Positions 26,099-35,527 are shown, counted from the first letter of the stretch. The stretch is DNA of 64,000 nucleotides from an uncultured Clostridia bacterium (GCA_934133005.1 CAKPAI010000003.1:1-64000); one strand, 5' to 3'. Translations and numbers: made by a program. Notes: generated from the letters alone by a model not told the origin.

Positions 26099-27433
26099 TT
26101 ATCTTTCTTTTAAATATCTTTTTAGTAAGAATGTTAAGAAATATGGGAAAGTATAAAATTTACCATTAAATCCTATATTTTTATTGCATAGTTTTATTCC
26201 ATATTTTATATCTTTGTATTTTTCACTATCAATTAGATTATTTAAAGAAATAGTTGCATTGTCATTTGCTTTTACTTCAACAGGAATTAAAGAATCCTTA
26301 TCTCTTATAAAAAAATCCATCTCAATAGTTCCTTTTTCATTTTTATAAAAATATAGTTTATAGCCTTCTTTTACTAGCATATCTCCTACAATATTTTCAT
26401 AAATTGCACCTTTGTATGTGTTAAAGTTTGCATTATTTCTTAAGTCTTCTTGCGCTTCCTCATCAAGTGAGCCTATAAGAATTCCTGTATCTCCAAAATA
26501 CAATCTAAAATTATCAGGATTATAATTACCGCCAAGTGGAAGTTCTGGTTGTTCCATGCAATATGAAACATTTATTATTCCTGCATTTTCAAGCCATTCT
26601 ATTGTGCCTATATATTCTCTGCTTCTAGCCCCATTTTCAACTTTAGAAATTTGGAACTTTTTATTTTCGTTACCTAGAAAAGTAGGAATTTTTCTATATA
26701 CATTTAATATTTTGCCTTGGTCTAGTCCATTTGCATACTTGGTAATATCTTCTTCATAATCTAGTAAAATTTGCTTTTGCATTTCTAGAATACCACCATA
26801 ATTTTTTTGTGTAACAAATCTATTTACTATTGCGGGCATTCCTCCCACTACCATATATTCTTTAAAATTGTCCATCATAACATCATATTGAGTATTAGTT
26901 AGAGGTTTTGTTTCTAGCATGCATTTATATAGTTCTTCAATTTGTTCTTCTTTATATCCTTTTGCCCATAAGAATTCCTCAAAATCCAATGAGTGCATAT
27001 TATAGTCAATTTTATTTCCTACACTATTTGATTCAATTTCATTATAGTTTATTCCCATTAGCGAGCCAGAACATATAACATCATATCTTCCATCTAGGTT
27101 AAATGCTTTTAGTGATGTTGCACAGTTGATACATGCTTGAATTTCATCAAAAAATATCAGTGTTTCTCCAGGTACAAAATTAAAATTTGGATTTTTAAAT
27201 GATATATTTTTTAATATAGAGTCTACATCAAATCCATCATCAAATATATCAAAATATTTTTTATCTAAAGCAAAGTTAATTTCAACTATATTTTTATAAT
27301 TATTTTTGGCAAAATTTTCAATACTTTCAGTTTTCCCTATTTGTCTAGCACCTTTCACAATTAAAGGCATTTTATCTTTACTATTTTTCCAGTCAATCAA
27401 ATATTTATCTATTTTTCTTTTTAAACGACTCAT
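26099..27433 (-). CDS. AAA_14/DUF4143 ATPase
   Basis: The N-terminal domain has a Walker A KGARQIGKTESIENFAK and a Walker B ETLIFFDEIQACINC, as in the AAA_14 family. The C-terminal half has the DUF4143 fold, ending in the restriction-nuclease-like MDFFIRDKDSLIPVEVKAND with the D...EVK pattern. Such proteins are common in gut Firmicutes and Bacteroidetes, often in multiple copies; their role is unknown. Start at ATG 27433 with AGAGGTGAT upstream. The promoter region carries an 18-base direct repeat. Confidence 0.82.
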   Translation of the reverse strand: MSRLKRKIDKYLIDWKNSKDKMPLIVKGARQIGKTESIENFAKNNYKNIVEINFALDKKYFDIFDDGFDVDSILKNISFKNPNFNFVPGETLIFFDEIQACINCATSLKAFNLDGRYDVICSGSLMGINYNEIESNSVGNKIDYNMHSLDFEEFLWAKGYKEEQIEELYKCMLETKPLTNTQYDVMMDNFKEYMVVGGMPAIVNRFVTQKNYGGILEMQKQILLDYEEDITKYANGLDQGKILNVYRKIPTFLGNENKKFQISKVENGARSREYIGTIEWLENAGIINVSYCMEQPELPLGGNYNPDNFRLYFGDTGILIGSLDEEAQEDLRNNANFNTYKGAIYENIVGDMLVKEGYKLYFYKNEKGTIEMDFFIRDKDSLIPVEVKANDNATISLNNLIDSEKYKDIKYGIKLCNKNIGFNGKFYTFPYFLTFLLKRYLKER

Positions 27434-27453
27434 TTGTATCACCTCTAAATATA

Positions 27454-27504
27454 TTTTATCACAAAATTCCAGCCAAATCAATATGGTTTTATCACAAAAT
27501 TCCA
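27454..27504 (-). repeat. Two 18-base direct repeats upstream of the AAA_14 gene
   Basis: TTTTATCACAAAATTCCA occurs at 27454-27471 and again at 27487-27504 (plus strand), 33 bases apart, i.e. about three helical turns. On the minus strand each reads TGGAATTTTGTGATAAAA. Position suggests paired operator sites or a duplicated promoter element. Confidence 0.7.
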
Positions 27505-27640
27505 ACTGTTTTCGTGTTAAAAATCACATTTTTCCATTTTGTTTGTACTTTTATGATATAATCATCCATCATAATTAAAGTAATTTTATAAAAAAATAAG
27601 ATGTACATTTATTGCACACCATATTTTTTATAATTTAAAA

Positions 27641-27980
27641 AGCAAATCTGTAAGCCGGGTTCTGTCTAGAATGGTCATTTATCTAGTACATATATTACTA
27701 TATGCCTCAAGCCACCAAGTGGAAGTCGACGAGCAGTCTTACTCTTCCTATATTCGGTGTTGCTCCAGATGGGGTTTACACTGACCTTCTATGTCACCAT
27801 AGAAGCGGTAAGCTCTTACCTTACCTTTTCACCCTTACCTTTTCAGGCGGTTATTTTCTGTTGCACTTTCCTTAAGGTTACCCTCACTGGACGTTATCCA
27901 GCATCATTGCTCTGTGGAGCCCGGACTTTCCTCGTATGCTGCCTTTCGGCCTTGCAGTACGCGACCATTTAATTTGCTCT
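27641..27980 (-). ncRNA. rnpB: RNase P RNA (M1 RNA)
   Basis: On the minus strand the segment has the conserved landmarks of the bacterial catalytic RNA: GAGGAAAGTCCGGGCTCC near the 5' end, AGAGCAA..., GGTAAGGGTGAAAAGG, and the 3' terminal GACAGAACCCGGCTTACAG. The 5' AGAGCAAAT region can pair with 3' ATTTGCTT as helix P1. The RNA processes the 5' ends of tRNA precursors with RnpA. Length is about 340. The ends are set from the terminal helix, so they may be off by a few bases. Confidence 0.95.
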
Positions 27981-27986
27981 TTTTCT

Positions 27987-28015
27987 ATTTTAACTTTTTT
28001 TTTGCTAAATGTCAA
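27987..28015 (-). promoter_or_regulatory. Promoter of rnpB
   Basis: Minus-strand TTGACA (28010-28015), 17-base spacer, TAAAAT (27987-27992), ending 6-7 bases before the RNA. The -35 box overlaps the stop codon of the membrane-anchored protein gene upstream. Confidence 0.7.
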
Positions 28016-28929
28016 TTAGTATACGTATCTATTTTTTCCATTAAAGTAACATATTTTAGCATAAACATATCTTTTTCTTTATTATTTGCCGTTTTTTCTA
28101 GTTCTTTTAATAACACATATGTTTCTTCAATTTTAGACTGATGTTTATTATTAAACATAATTTCAGAATTTATTAAACTAGTAGTTGCATCACTTGCTTC
28201 TTGCATTCCATCTTTTACTATATCCCATTTTTCATATTCAATAGTTGCATATGCTTTTAATACTCCTGATTTTAATTTTAAAATATAATATTGCTCCGAG
28301 ATCCCATTTACACTATCTATATATTCAGGAAGTAAGCTATACATATTAGCAAGAGAAACTAGTGATTGTTGTTTATTATTATTTTTTAGATTTAAAATTA
28401 AATTATCAAGATTTGAGCTAAAATTTAGTATATTCTCATTTTGTATGTTTACACTATTTAAGTCAATTATAATTGTAGCCCACGAAGAATATAATCTTTC
28501 TGCAGTTTTCACCAGATTTTCCCAATTTATATTTTCTCTATCTACTAACACTACAGGTATATCCTTTACCAAATATTCAATCTCATTTGTATTGCTATCT
28601 TCTTTTTGATTTTTTTCCGAGCTAGCATTTTCTGATTGTTCTCCTGAATTTGTGGCGTCTTCGTTTGATTGTCCTGATTCATTATTTTCTTCTTTTCCAT
28701 CCACTTTCTCTTCTTGTTTTTCAATATTAACATTCAATCCAATTCTCATATTATTTAGCCCATTCATTATTTCTAAAATTTCTCCATCTAAATATTCGAC
28801 TTCTGAACTTATCTTATCATTTATACTATTTTCATTACTCTTTTTACTATTGATAATAGCAAAAAAGGTAAAGCCAATTATCATAAGAAATATAATCATG
28901 CACATAACATATATACAAATTTTTTTCAT
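28012..28929 (-). CDS. Membrane-anchored extracellular protein of unknown function
   Basis: A 305-residue protein with one N-terminal membrane segment (residues 5-26, VMCMIIFLMIIGFTFFAII), a low-complexity Asn/Glu/Ser/Lys-rich linker at about 65-115, and a helical domain to the end that may form a bundle. There is no lipobox and no recognised domain. The positive residues before the helix put the bulk outside the cell. It may be attached to envelope or spore functions, but nothing in the sequence shows which. It lies between rnpB and a small unknown gene. Confidence 0.6.
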   Translation of the reverse strand: MKKICIYVMCMIIFLMIIGFTFFAIINSKKSNENSINDKISSEVEYLDGEILEIMNGLNNMRIGLNVNIEKQEEKVDGKEENNESGQSNEDATNSGEQSENASSEKNQKEDSNTNEIEYLVKDIPVVLVDRENINWENLVKTAERLYSSWATIIIDLNSVNIQNENILNFSSNLDNLILNLKNNNKQQSLVSLANMYSLLPEYIDSVNGISEQYYILKLKSGVLKAYATIEYEKWDIVKDGMQEASDATTSLINSEIMFNNKHQSKIEETYVLLKELEKTANNKEKDMFMLKYVTLMEKIDTYTN

Positions 28930-29049
28930 TTTAAAAAACCTTTCATTTTTTATTTTATTATTTGCAAATAACTTACATATTATTCTAAGTATATTGTTTT
29001 AAATAAGACAAATAATATTTTTAAAAGATTTTTTAAAGGACTTTTAAAT

Positions 29050-29361
29050 ATGTATTCTATTGTAAAATTATATAGTGACAAAGATGGAGAAATATTCCAT
29101 TTTTTATCAAAATATTATAAAACTAATGATATATCTTATAAGCACATCCAAGATTTAGACGTATATCTCCACAGTTTAGAATGGCAAAAAGAATATAAAA
29201 ATCCAGTGGAAATCGCAACAATTCTTGGCGTATTTTCTGATAATATGGATAAATTTAACTTAAATATGTGGATCTGCTTAGATAAAGGTTATTTTATAAA
29301 TATTACCTCATCAAACGCAGATGGCATTATTAGATATTTATATGAACGCTATCCATACTAA
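29050..29361 (+). CDS. Small conserved-looking protein of unknown function
   Basis: A 103-residue product with no signal peptide and no membrane helix, starting at an ATG with AAAGGA upstream. The mix of aromatic, acidic and basic residues and a regular alpha/beta-like pattern suggest a folded cytoplasmic domain. I do not recognise the family. It ends in a clean terminator and is one of the few plus-strand genes, transcribed convergently with gpsA. Confidence 0.6.
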   Translation: MYSIVKLYSDKDGEIFHFLSKYYKTNDISYKHIQDLDVYLHSLEWQKEYKNPVEIATILGVFSDNMDKFNLNMWICLDKGYFINITSSNADGIIRYLYERYPY

Positions 29362-29366
29362 AAAAT

Positions 29367-29399
29367 AATTCTAACTTGTTTTGTATTCAAGTTAGAATT
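29367..29399. terminator. Bidirectional terminator between the small gene and gpsA
   Basis: Perfect 12-base inverted repeat AATTCTAACTTG / CAAGTTAGAATT with a TTGTATT-containing loop and T/A-rich flanks on both sides. Confidence 0.8.
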
Positions 29400-29406
29400 T
29401 ATGATT

Positions 29407-30390
29407 TTATTCACTTTTCTTTTCTCTTGTCATAAGTCTTGTAACAGCTTCTTTAGGATCTAGCTTATTGTATAATACATCATAAACTGTATTTACTATC
29501 GGCATTTCTACATTATATTTTTTGGCAAGCTCATATGCTACATTTATATTATCAATACTCTCTATAACCATTCCTATTTCATTTCTTGCTTCTTCAATAG
29601 TATATCCTTTTCCAATTAGTCTTCCAGCTCTTCTATTTCTAGAATGTTCGCTCATGCATGTTACTATTAAATCTCCAAGTCCTGAAAGGCCATAAAATGT
29701 ATCTTGTTTTCCGCCCATTTTTACTCCAAGTCTTGAAATTTCAACAAGTCCTCTCGAGATTAGAGCTGCAAAACTATTATCACCTAATCCTAATTCAGTT
29801 GCAATTCCTGCGCAAAAAGCAATTATGTTTTTTAAAGCTCCTCCTAGTTCAACTCCTATTACATCTTCAGAAGTATATATTCTCATCTTTTCACTCATAA
29901 AAGTATCTTGAACTAAGTTTCTTACTTTCTCAGACTTAGACGCAATTACTATTGCTGTAGGTATTCCAAGAGAGACTTCCTCTGCATGACTTGGTCCTGA
30001 GAATATTCCATATTCTACATTTGGAAGTTCTTCCTCTATTATCTGACTTAAAGTACATAGTGAACCTTCTTCAAGTCCTTTTGCACACATTATAATTGGT
30101 TGGTTTGTTACATATTTTTCATATTTTTTTATAGTAGAACGTACAAATTTTGATGGAGTAACATGTAAAATCATGTCACTACCTTCAATTACTTTTTCTA
30201 TGTCTGTAAAACATTCTACATTGTTAGGAATTACTGCTCCCGGTAAAAATTTGCATTTTCTTTCTTTATTTATTGCATCTGTTTCTTCCTGTGTGAAAGA
30301 CCAAATTTTTACATTATTTTCTAATCCTGCTAAGTGTATACTTAATGCTACACCCCAAGTTCCACTTCCTATTATTGCTATATTTTTCAT
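29407..30390 (-). CDS. gpsA: Glycerol-3-phosphate dehydrogenase [NAD(P)+]
   Basis: The 327 residues start with the nucleotide loop IAIIGSGTWGVALSIHLAG and contain the conserved HVTPSKFVRS, GIFSGPSHAEEV, catalytic GGALKNIIAFCAGIATELGLG and GLSGLGDLIVTC segments. It reduces dihydroxyacetone phosphate to sn-glycerol-3-phosphate for phospholipid synthesis. It follows plsY (17-base gap) and der in a tight operon, so the product feeds the next enzyme, PlsY. Confidence 0.95.
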   Translation of the reverse strand: MKNIAIIGSGTWGVALSIHLAGLENNVKIWSFTQEETDAINKERKCKFLPGAVIPNNVECFTDIEKVIEGSDMILHVTPSKFVRSTIKKYEKYVTNQPIIMCAKGLEEGSLCTLSQIIEEELPNVEYGIFSGPSHAEEVSLGIPTAIVIASKSEKVRNLVQDTFMSEKMRIYTSEDVIGVELGGALKNIIAFCAGIATELGLGDNSFAALISRGLVEISRLGVKMGGKQDTFYGLSGLGDLIVTCMSEHSRNRRAGRLIGKGYTIEEARNEIGMVIESIDNINVAYELAKKYNVEMPIVNTVYDVLYNKLDPKEAVTRLMTREKKSE

Positions 30391-30407
30391 AAGTTCTCCT
30401 TTATATG

Positions 30408-31037
30408 TTATTTTACTTTACTAAAATCTAGTTTATTTTCTTTTCCTTCTAATAATCTATTTATATTAGATCTATGGTTATATATTACAAATAATGCAAG
30501 TATTATTCCAAATATTATATAATTTCCACTAACTATATAGTTTGAATGGATAAATATTGTTAATACTGGAAACAAAATTGCTGCTGCAACAGATCCTAAT
30601 GAAACAAATTTTGTAAGTATCATTAGCAGTAATGCAAATACTAAGCAAATTAATCCTATACGCCAATTTATTATTAAAATAACTCCAAGTGAAGTTGCAA
30701 CTCCTTTTCCGCCTTTGAATTTGAAGAATATTGGAAATGAGTGTCCTACTACAGCAAAAATTCCAGCAAGTTGTACAAGTAAAGCACTATCTACACTCTT
30801 TGCAATATTTCCTGCAATAACTGCAACTAGTACTGCCACTACTCCTTTTAAGCAATCGCAAAGAAGCGTTAAAACTGCAGCTTTTTTTCCGACTGTTCGT
30901 AGCACATTTGTACTTCCTGCATTGCCACTTCCCTTTGTTCTTACATCAAATCCTCCTATTTTTTTACTAAAAATTACTGAAAAGCTTATACTTCCTAAAA
31001 GATAAGCAATAATTGAGACTATTATATATGTAGCCAT
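30408..31037 (-). CDS. plsY: Acyl-phosphate glycerol-3-phosphate acyltransferase
   Basis: A membrane protein (209 residues, about 5 helices) with the PlsY motifs SGNAGSTNVLRTVGKKAAVL, FKFKGGKGVATSLG, and a C-terminal NHRSNINRLLEGKENKL. It transfers acyl groups from acyl-phosphate to glycerol-3-phosphate at the inner membrane. It lies between der and gpsA, so substrate synthesis and use are linked. RBS AAGGAGGA precedes the ATG. Confidence 0.95.
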   Translation of the reverse strand: MATYIIVSIIAYLLGSISFSVIFSKKIGGFDVRTKGSGNAGSTNVLRTVGKKAAVLTLLCDCLKGVVAVLVAVIAGNIAKSVDSALLVQLAGIFAVVGHSFPIFFKFKGGKGVATSLGVILIINWRIGLICLVFALLLMILTKFVSLGSVAAAILFPVLTIFIHSNYIVSGNYIIFGIILALFVIYNHRSNINRLLEGKENKLDFSKVK

Positions 31038-31058
31038 AATAAAATCCTCCTTTATATA

Positions 31059-32402
31059 TTATTTTGTATTGCTTTTTTCACCTTTTTCTACTTTTTCTCT
31101 TGCTATCATTCTAACTGGTGTTCCTGTTAGTCCAAATTCTTTTCTTATTTGATTTATTAAATATCTTTCATATGAAAAATGGAATAGTTTTTTATCATTT
31201 ACAAATACAACAAATGTTGGTGGCTTTGTTGATGCTTGTGTCATGTAGTAAAGTTTTAATCTTCTTCCTTTATCTGTTGGTGGTTGCACTACAGCTATTG
31301 ATTCATTTAAAACTTGATTTAGAACTGAAGTTGAAACTCTTAAAGCATTTTGACTTGCAACATTATTTATCATATCAAATAGTTTGTCTACTCTTTGACC
31401 TGTTTTTGCAGATATAAATAATATTGGTGCATATGTCAAATATGGTAATTTTTCATATACTTCTCTTGTGTACTTCTCTAAAGTTCCATTTTGTTTTTCA
31501 TATTCGTCCCATTTATTTACTGCAATTATAACACCTTTTCCTGCTTCATGAGCTTCTCCTGCAATTTTCGTATCTTGTTCTGTAACACCTTCCAAAGCAT
31601 CAATCATTAGCACACATACGTCCGCTCTTTCTATTGCAAGAAGTGTTCTTGCGACACTAAACTTTTCTATTCTTTCATTTATTTTACTATGTCTCCTAAT
31701 TCCGGCTGTATCTATAAAAATATATTTTCCATGCTCATTTTCAAAATTTGAATCTATTGCATCTCTGGTTGTGCCAGCTATATTACTTACAATTAGCCTA
31801 TTCTCGCCAAGTATTTTATTTATTAGTGATGATTTTCCTACGTTAGGCTTTCCTATTACTGCAACTTTAGTTATTAAATCTTCATCACTTGAATTCTCAT
31901 CAGATGGCAATAGGTTATATATTTCATCTAATACATCACCTATTCCTATTGCATTTACAGAAGAAACTCTAAATGGCTCTCCTATTCCTAGATTATAAAA
32001 TTCATATATTTCTGGAATATCTTTTCCAAAGTTATCTGCTTTGTTGCATACCAAAACGATAGGTTTTTTTGCCTTTCTAAGCATTTGAGCAATTTCTAAA
32101 TCTTGAGCTGTTACTCCTTGTTTTAAATCTGTTACAAATACAATTACATCAGCCATAGACATTGCAATTTCAGCTTGAGTTCTCATTTGACTTGTTATGC
32201 TATCTTCTTCATCAAATTCAATTCCTCCTGTATCTATAAGTGTAAAGCTTTTTCCCCTCCAATTTGCTTCTGCATAAACTCTATCTCTTGTTACACCTGG
32301 AGTATCTTCAACTATTGAAATTCTTTTTCCTACTATATAATTAAAGAATGTAGATTTTCCAACGTTTGGTCTTCCAACTATTGCAACCATTGGTTTTGAC
32401 AT
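31059..32402 (-). CDS. der: Ribosome-associated GTPase Der (EngA)
   Basis: Two tandem GTPase domains are clear: GRPNVGKSTFFNYIVG with DTGG, and GKPNVGKSSLINKILG with DTAG, each followed by NKAD or NKWD. A C-terminal KH-like domain (FVVFVNDKKLFHFSYERYL) completes the Der structure needed for 50S assembly. I start at ATG 32402, where AAAGGG is spaced correctly, instead of the ATG at 32411. It heads the operon der-plsY-gpsA. Confidence 0.95.
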   Translation of the reverse strand: MSKPMVAIVGRPNVGKSTFFNYIVGKRISIVEDTPGVTRDRVYAEANWRGKSFTLIDTGGIEFDEEDSITSQMRTQAEIAMSMADVIVFVTDLKQGVTAQDLEIAQMLRKAKKPIVLVCNKADNFGKDIPEIYEFYNLGIGEPFRVSSVNAIGIGDVLDEIYNLLPSDENSSDEDLITKVAVIGKPNVGKSSLINKILGENRLIVSNIAGTTRDAIDSNFENEHGKYIFIDTAGIRRHSKINERIEKFSVARTLLAIERADVCVLMIDALEGVTEQDTKIAGEAHEAGKGVIIAVNKWDEYEKQNGTLEKYTREVYEKLPYLTYAPILFISAKTGQRVDKLFDMINNVASQNALRVSTSVLNQVLNESIAVVQPPTDKGRRLKLYYMTQASTKPPTFVVFVNDKKLFHFSYERYLINQIRKEFGLTGTPVRMIAREKVEKGEKSNTK

Positions 32403-32450
32403 TTTTCTCATCCCTTTCCTACTTTTTTTACATACTTATTTTACTAAAAA

Positions 32451-32482
32451 AAATAGCAAATAACAAGTGTTTTTTGCTATTT
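32451..32482 (-). terminator. Terminator upstream of der, first hairpin
   Basis: AAATAGCAAA / TTTGCTATTT stem followed by a TTTTTTT run on the minus strand. Together with the hairpin at 32512-32540 it closes the PTPS-related membrane gene. Confidence 0.8.
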
Positions 32483-32511
32483 CTAACACTTATTTAACTT
32501 TTGTAAAAATA

Positions 32512-32540
32512 AGACAGTCTAGTGTTTTACTAAACTGTCT
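32512..32540 (-). terminator. Terminator overlapping the end of the membrane-protein gene
   Basis: AGACAGTCTAGT / ACTAAACTGTCT stem (one mispair/bulge) containing the TAG stop codon of the upstream membrane-protein gene and followed by TATTTTT. Confidence 0.7.
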
Positions 32541-34230
32541 CTTTTTTACAAATTCTTGTTAATTTTATAGCAATTATATATATAGTTCCTAGAATAGATA
32601 TTACACTTGCAATTACCATTCCATTTGTTCCAAGATACCTTGTTTTAATTTCTACATTTCCTTGCTTTTCTAATGTTATTTGGATAAATCCATTGTCTGA
32701 TTCTGTATACTCTATTTCATTGCCATCTTCGTAGATTCTATATCCTAAGTAATATGTATATGGTAATTCTATTGTAGTTCCTGCTTCTGCATTTTCTAGT
32801 CTTAACACCATTTTATCAGAATTCTTTTCATAATATTTTATTAAAGTTTTACTACTATTAAGTATTAACGGCTCATCTTTTCTATTTATCACATATTCTT
32901 TATTATTAAACATTTTACTTGGCATATATTCCATACTTGCCATTCCACGATGTACTCTTCCTGTATTTTCTGAAAATTTAACTGGCTCTATTAAATCATT
33001 TTCGGTATATTTACTATCAAAATTCAGTTTTCCAATATACGTAGAAGTTATAAGTATCAAAATAACCAAAATAGCACAAAAATCTCTGTATCTAATATCT
33101 TTTATTACCATTCCTAAATTTATAGCAGAAATTATTGCAAAAAAGAATGATGTAAACTCTAATAGTCTAAACGTAAATTGAATCATTGTTAAAATACTAG
33201 GTAGTTTTTCAAACGGAAATATAGCTAATGTCATTATACAAAGTATGACTCCAGAAATTCCACAAAATACATATAATGGTTTTAGATTTTTCTCTATCTT
33301 CTTAAATGCTATTGGCGTTAATAATAGTCCTATAATATTTACAAAACCTATATCATATATTCTTATCTGTTGTGAAGTTGTAAAAAATAACTCATAGATT
33401 TTCAATTTAAGAGATTTTAATACCTCTATTCTCTGCATTCTTCCAGGAACAAATACTTCATATGATGTTGCAAAATAATGTTCTAATAATGGCACCCAAT
33501 AAATACTTGTTATAATTATTGCAAAAACTATATTTTTAAATATTTCTATAATTATTGACTTTATATTTTCTTTATTCTTGGCTTTTATGATAAGTTCTAT
33601 TATAAGATATATAAAACATAGAATCGCTGTATACATTGTAATTACTGTATGTGTTAAAACTATTCCCGCAGTACCAATTGCTAGTAGATAACTTTTTTTG
33701 TTTTCATGAATTGCAATCCATATTCCTTCAAATATAAGCGGGATAAATACAAAAGAAGCAAGTTCAGCAACTGCCATTCTTATATACATATCAGTTAATC
33801 TATATGGAGCATAAATATATAACATACTACTTATAAGTGCTATTATTTTATTTTTTTCTTCACCATTTCCTATAATCCTTAAAGTACATTTATACATCAT
33901 AAGTCCTGATAAGAAAGTAATTACAAACAAAAAAATCTTAAATATTTCTATAAAATTTAAATTAAATATTTTTAATATAAGTGGTGCAAATGCCGTAAGC
34001 GGACTATAAAATAAATTCCACGAATACCCAAAATTGTTTAGAAAATTAGACATTATCATTGGCATAAATTCACCACTTTTTATTGTTTGCCAAGTTCCTA
34101 TTAACCTACATATATGCTGAACACCATCGTCTTGATATATATTTATATTTTGAGATAGAAGCGGAACACTTACTATTGCAGACATTATTAAAATAATCAT
34201 ATATGGTGTAATCTTTTTTATTTTTTTCAT
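32530..34230 (-). CDS. Large polytopic membrane protein, GT-C/PTPS-related type
   Basis: 566 residues with about 11 membrane helices and a C-terminal soluble domain of around 110 residues followed by a final helix (MVIASVISILGTIYIIAI). The early loop contains IYQDDGVQHICRLIGTWQTI, and the pattern of acidic residues after the first helix, together with the PYTYYLGYRIY C-terminal segment, resembles YfhO-like or PTPS-related membrane proteins considered GT-C glycosyltransferases. It may transfer sugars to wall or lipid polymers; no donor or acceptor can be inferred. Confidence 0.65.
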   Translation of the reverse strand: MKKIKKITPYMIILIMSAIVSVPLLSQNINIYQDDGVQHICRLIGTWQTIKSGEFMPMIMSNFLNNFGYSWNLFYSPLTAFAPLILKIFNLNFIEIFKIFLFVITFLSGLMMYKCTLRIIGNGEEKNKIIALISSMLYIYAPYRLTDMYIRMAVAELASFVFIPLIFEGIWIAIHENKKSYLLAIGTAGIVLTHTVITMYTAILCFIYLIIELIIKAKNKENIKSIIIEIFKNIVFAIIITSIYWVPLLEHYFATSYEVFVPGRMQRIEVLKSLKLKIYELFFTTSQQIRIYDIGFVNIIGLLLTPIAFKKIEKNLKPLYVFCGISGVILCIMTLAIFPFEKLPSILTMIQFTFRLLEFTSFFFAIISAINLGMVIKDIRYRDFCAILVILILITSTYIGKLNFDSKYTENDLIEPVKFSENTGRVHRGMASMEYMPSKMFNNKEYVINRKDEPLILNSSKTLIKYYEKNSDKMVLRLENAEAGTTIELPYTYYLGYRIYEDGNEIEYTESDNGFIQITLEKQGNVEIKTRYLGTNGMVIASVISILGTIYIIAIKLTRICKKETV

Positions 34231-34279
34231 AAATTTTATTCCTTATTTTTTTCAAATTATAGCATTTAGAAAAAAAAAT

Positions 34280-34302
34280 AACAATACTATCAAAGTATTG
34301 TT
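34280..34302 (-). terminator. Terminator after rpmF
   Basis: AACAATACT / AGTATTGTT stem with a long T-run on the minus strand. Confidence 0.85.
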
Positions 34303-34342
34303 ACGAAAATTTTTCACTTATAAGTAAATTTTAGTATATAAA

Positions 34343-34528
34343 TTATTCTTCTGTCTCAACTGCAACTACCTTTTTACCATCGTAGTAACCACAACTTGGG
34401 CAAACTCTGTGTTGCATCATTTTTTCGTGGCAGTGTGGGCATTCAACTAAGTTTTTATTTTCTAATTTCCATGTAGATCTTTTTAATCCTGTTCTTGCTT
34501 TTGACCATCTTCTTTTTGGTTGTGCCAT
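34343..34528 (-). CDS. rpmF: 50S ribosomal protein bL32
   Basis: The 61 residues are a complete L32: MAQPKRRWSKARTGLKRS at the start and a zinc ribbon, CPHCHEKM...VCPSCGYYDG. It is a structural protein of the large subunit. In many Firmicutes it follows a DUF177 (yceD) gene and precedes plsX; here neither is present, because two unrelated GC-rich unknown genes lie upstream and a membrane-protein gene downstream. RBS GGAGGG. Confidence 0.97.
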   Translation of the reverse strand: MAQPKRRWSKARTGLKRSTWKLENKNLVECPHCHEKMMQHRVCPSCGYYDGKKVVAVETEE

Positions 34529-34675
34529 TTTTATTCCCTCCTCGCTTCTCTTTGCTTATGTATATATTTTGTTATATATCTAATTTAGGTACACATAAAT
34601 AGAAAGTCTGCGTACTTTAAAAGTATACTATCTTTTTACTTTTTTGTCAATAGTCCAATTACTATTTTTTAAAAA

Positions 34676-34714
34676 ACTTAGTGAGCATCTCCTACCAGGA
34701 AATGCTCACTAAGT
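34676..34714 (-). terminator. Terminator of first paralogous unknown gene
   Basis: ACTTAGTGAGCAT / ATGCTCACTAAGT with loop containing CAGGAA, followed by a TTTTTT run on the minus strand. Confidence 0.88.
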
Positions 34715-34729
34715 GTAGAGAATTCTATT

Positions 34730-35362
34730 TTATCCCCTTCCGCTACTTAAAATAACAATCGTGTCCCGAGGAGTAAACTCCTCAAACTGTCTCTTAGGAA
34801 TCTCCATGTGCTTGAAACCAGGAAAGCAAATCATCTTCACTCTCCATTCAGGTCCCCAAACTGCACACTCATGGCAGTTTCTTACCGCCAAGTCAATGAG
34901 TTCTTTGTCTTTCTCAGAAGGTTTAAACCTTCTATGCTGCAGGATAATCATGTCGCCGAAGCGAACACTTGTAGATAACTTATGAATCCATTGTCCTCTT
35001 GCGAATTCAGTAGTTTCATAAGCTTTTTGTTTCATTCTTCCAGGAATTGTACATACCATATAATAGTATGCATCTCGAATGATAACTTTTGCTTCAGCCG
35101 GAGAAGTGAACTTCAAATTAGAGAAGTTGAAAATTACAACCTCTTCAAATGTCGGGAAATCTTCTTCCCATTCTTCGAACTCGAATTTGCTTCTTAGCAT
35201 AGACCATTCGAATTTCCGGTCTACATACTCTTTCAAGAATTTTGCATATTCTTTCTCAGCTCCATTCCATTTTAGATCAAAGAAAAATCTTTCAATTTTT
35301 CCTTCAGGTACAATAATGTTATTTTGCTTTAAAATCTTTGTAAACGTCGGAATAGTTTTCAT
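34730..35362 (-). CDS. Unknown protein, paralogue A of a tandem pair
   Basis: A 210-residue protein with no signal peptide or membrane helix. I start at ATG 35362, preceded by AAAAAGGAG, rather than at the more upstream 35407, because the leader is shared with the neighbouring gene up to that point. It is clearly homologous to the gene at 35575: FPTFEEVVIFNFSNLKFTSP here aligns with FPEFKEIVFFKFEELKFANP, and RVKMICF and EEFTPRDTIVIL are matched by RVKMICF and EEFTPSNTMVTI. Composition is GC-rich compared with the host. I do not recognise any known family. Confidence 0.7.
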   Translation of the reverse strand: MKTIPTFTKILKQNNIIVPEGKIERFFFDLKWNGAEKEYAKFLKEYVDRKFEWSMLRSKFEFEEWEEDFPTFEEVVIFNFSNLKFTSPAEAKVIIRDAYYYMVCTIPGRMKQKAYETTEFARGQWIHKLSTSVRFGDMIILQHRRFKPSEKDKELIDLAVRNCHECAVWGPEWRVKMICFPGFKHMEIPKRQFEEFTPRDTIVILSSGRG

Positions 35363-35473
35363 AAATTCTCCTTTTTGGGGTAAAAACTCAGCTATATGAT
35401 TGTGCAAGCCAAATTTTTACCAGTTGCTATTCGTATACTTTTTCATTATACACCATTTTATGTAAAATTGCAA
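35363..35473 (-). promoter_or_regulatory. Promoter and structured leader of paralogue A
   Basis: TTGCAA (35468-35473), 17-base spacer with TTTTACATAAAA, TATAAT (35445-35450). The roughly 80-base leader has complementary arms at 35382-35393 and 35407-35418 (minus AAAAATTTGGCT and AGCTGAGTTTTT, with G-U pairs), then CCCCAAAAAGGAG just before the ATG. Paralogue B has the same plan. Confidence 0.7.
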
Positions 35474-35527
35474 ATTTATGCCTTTAAAAAATACAATATT
35501 TTCCAAATTAAAATTTTATAAAAAACC

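Noticed and set aside
27757..27972. Small plus-strand frame in the RNase P RNA region
   Set aside because: The minus-strand sequence is a complete rnpB; the frame is incidental.
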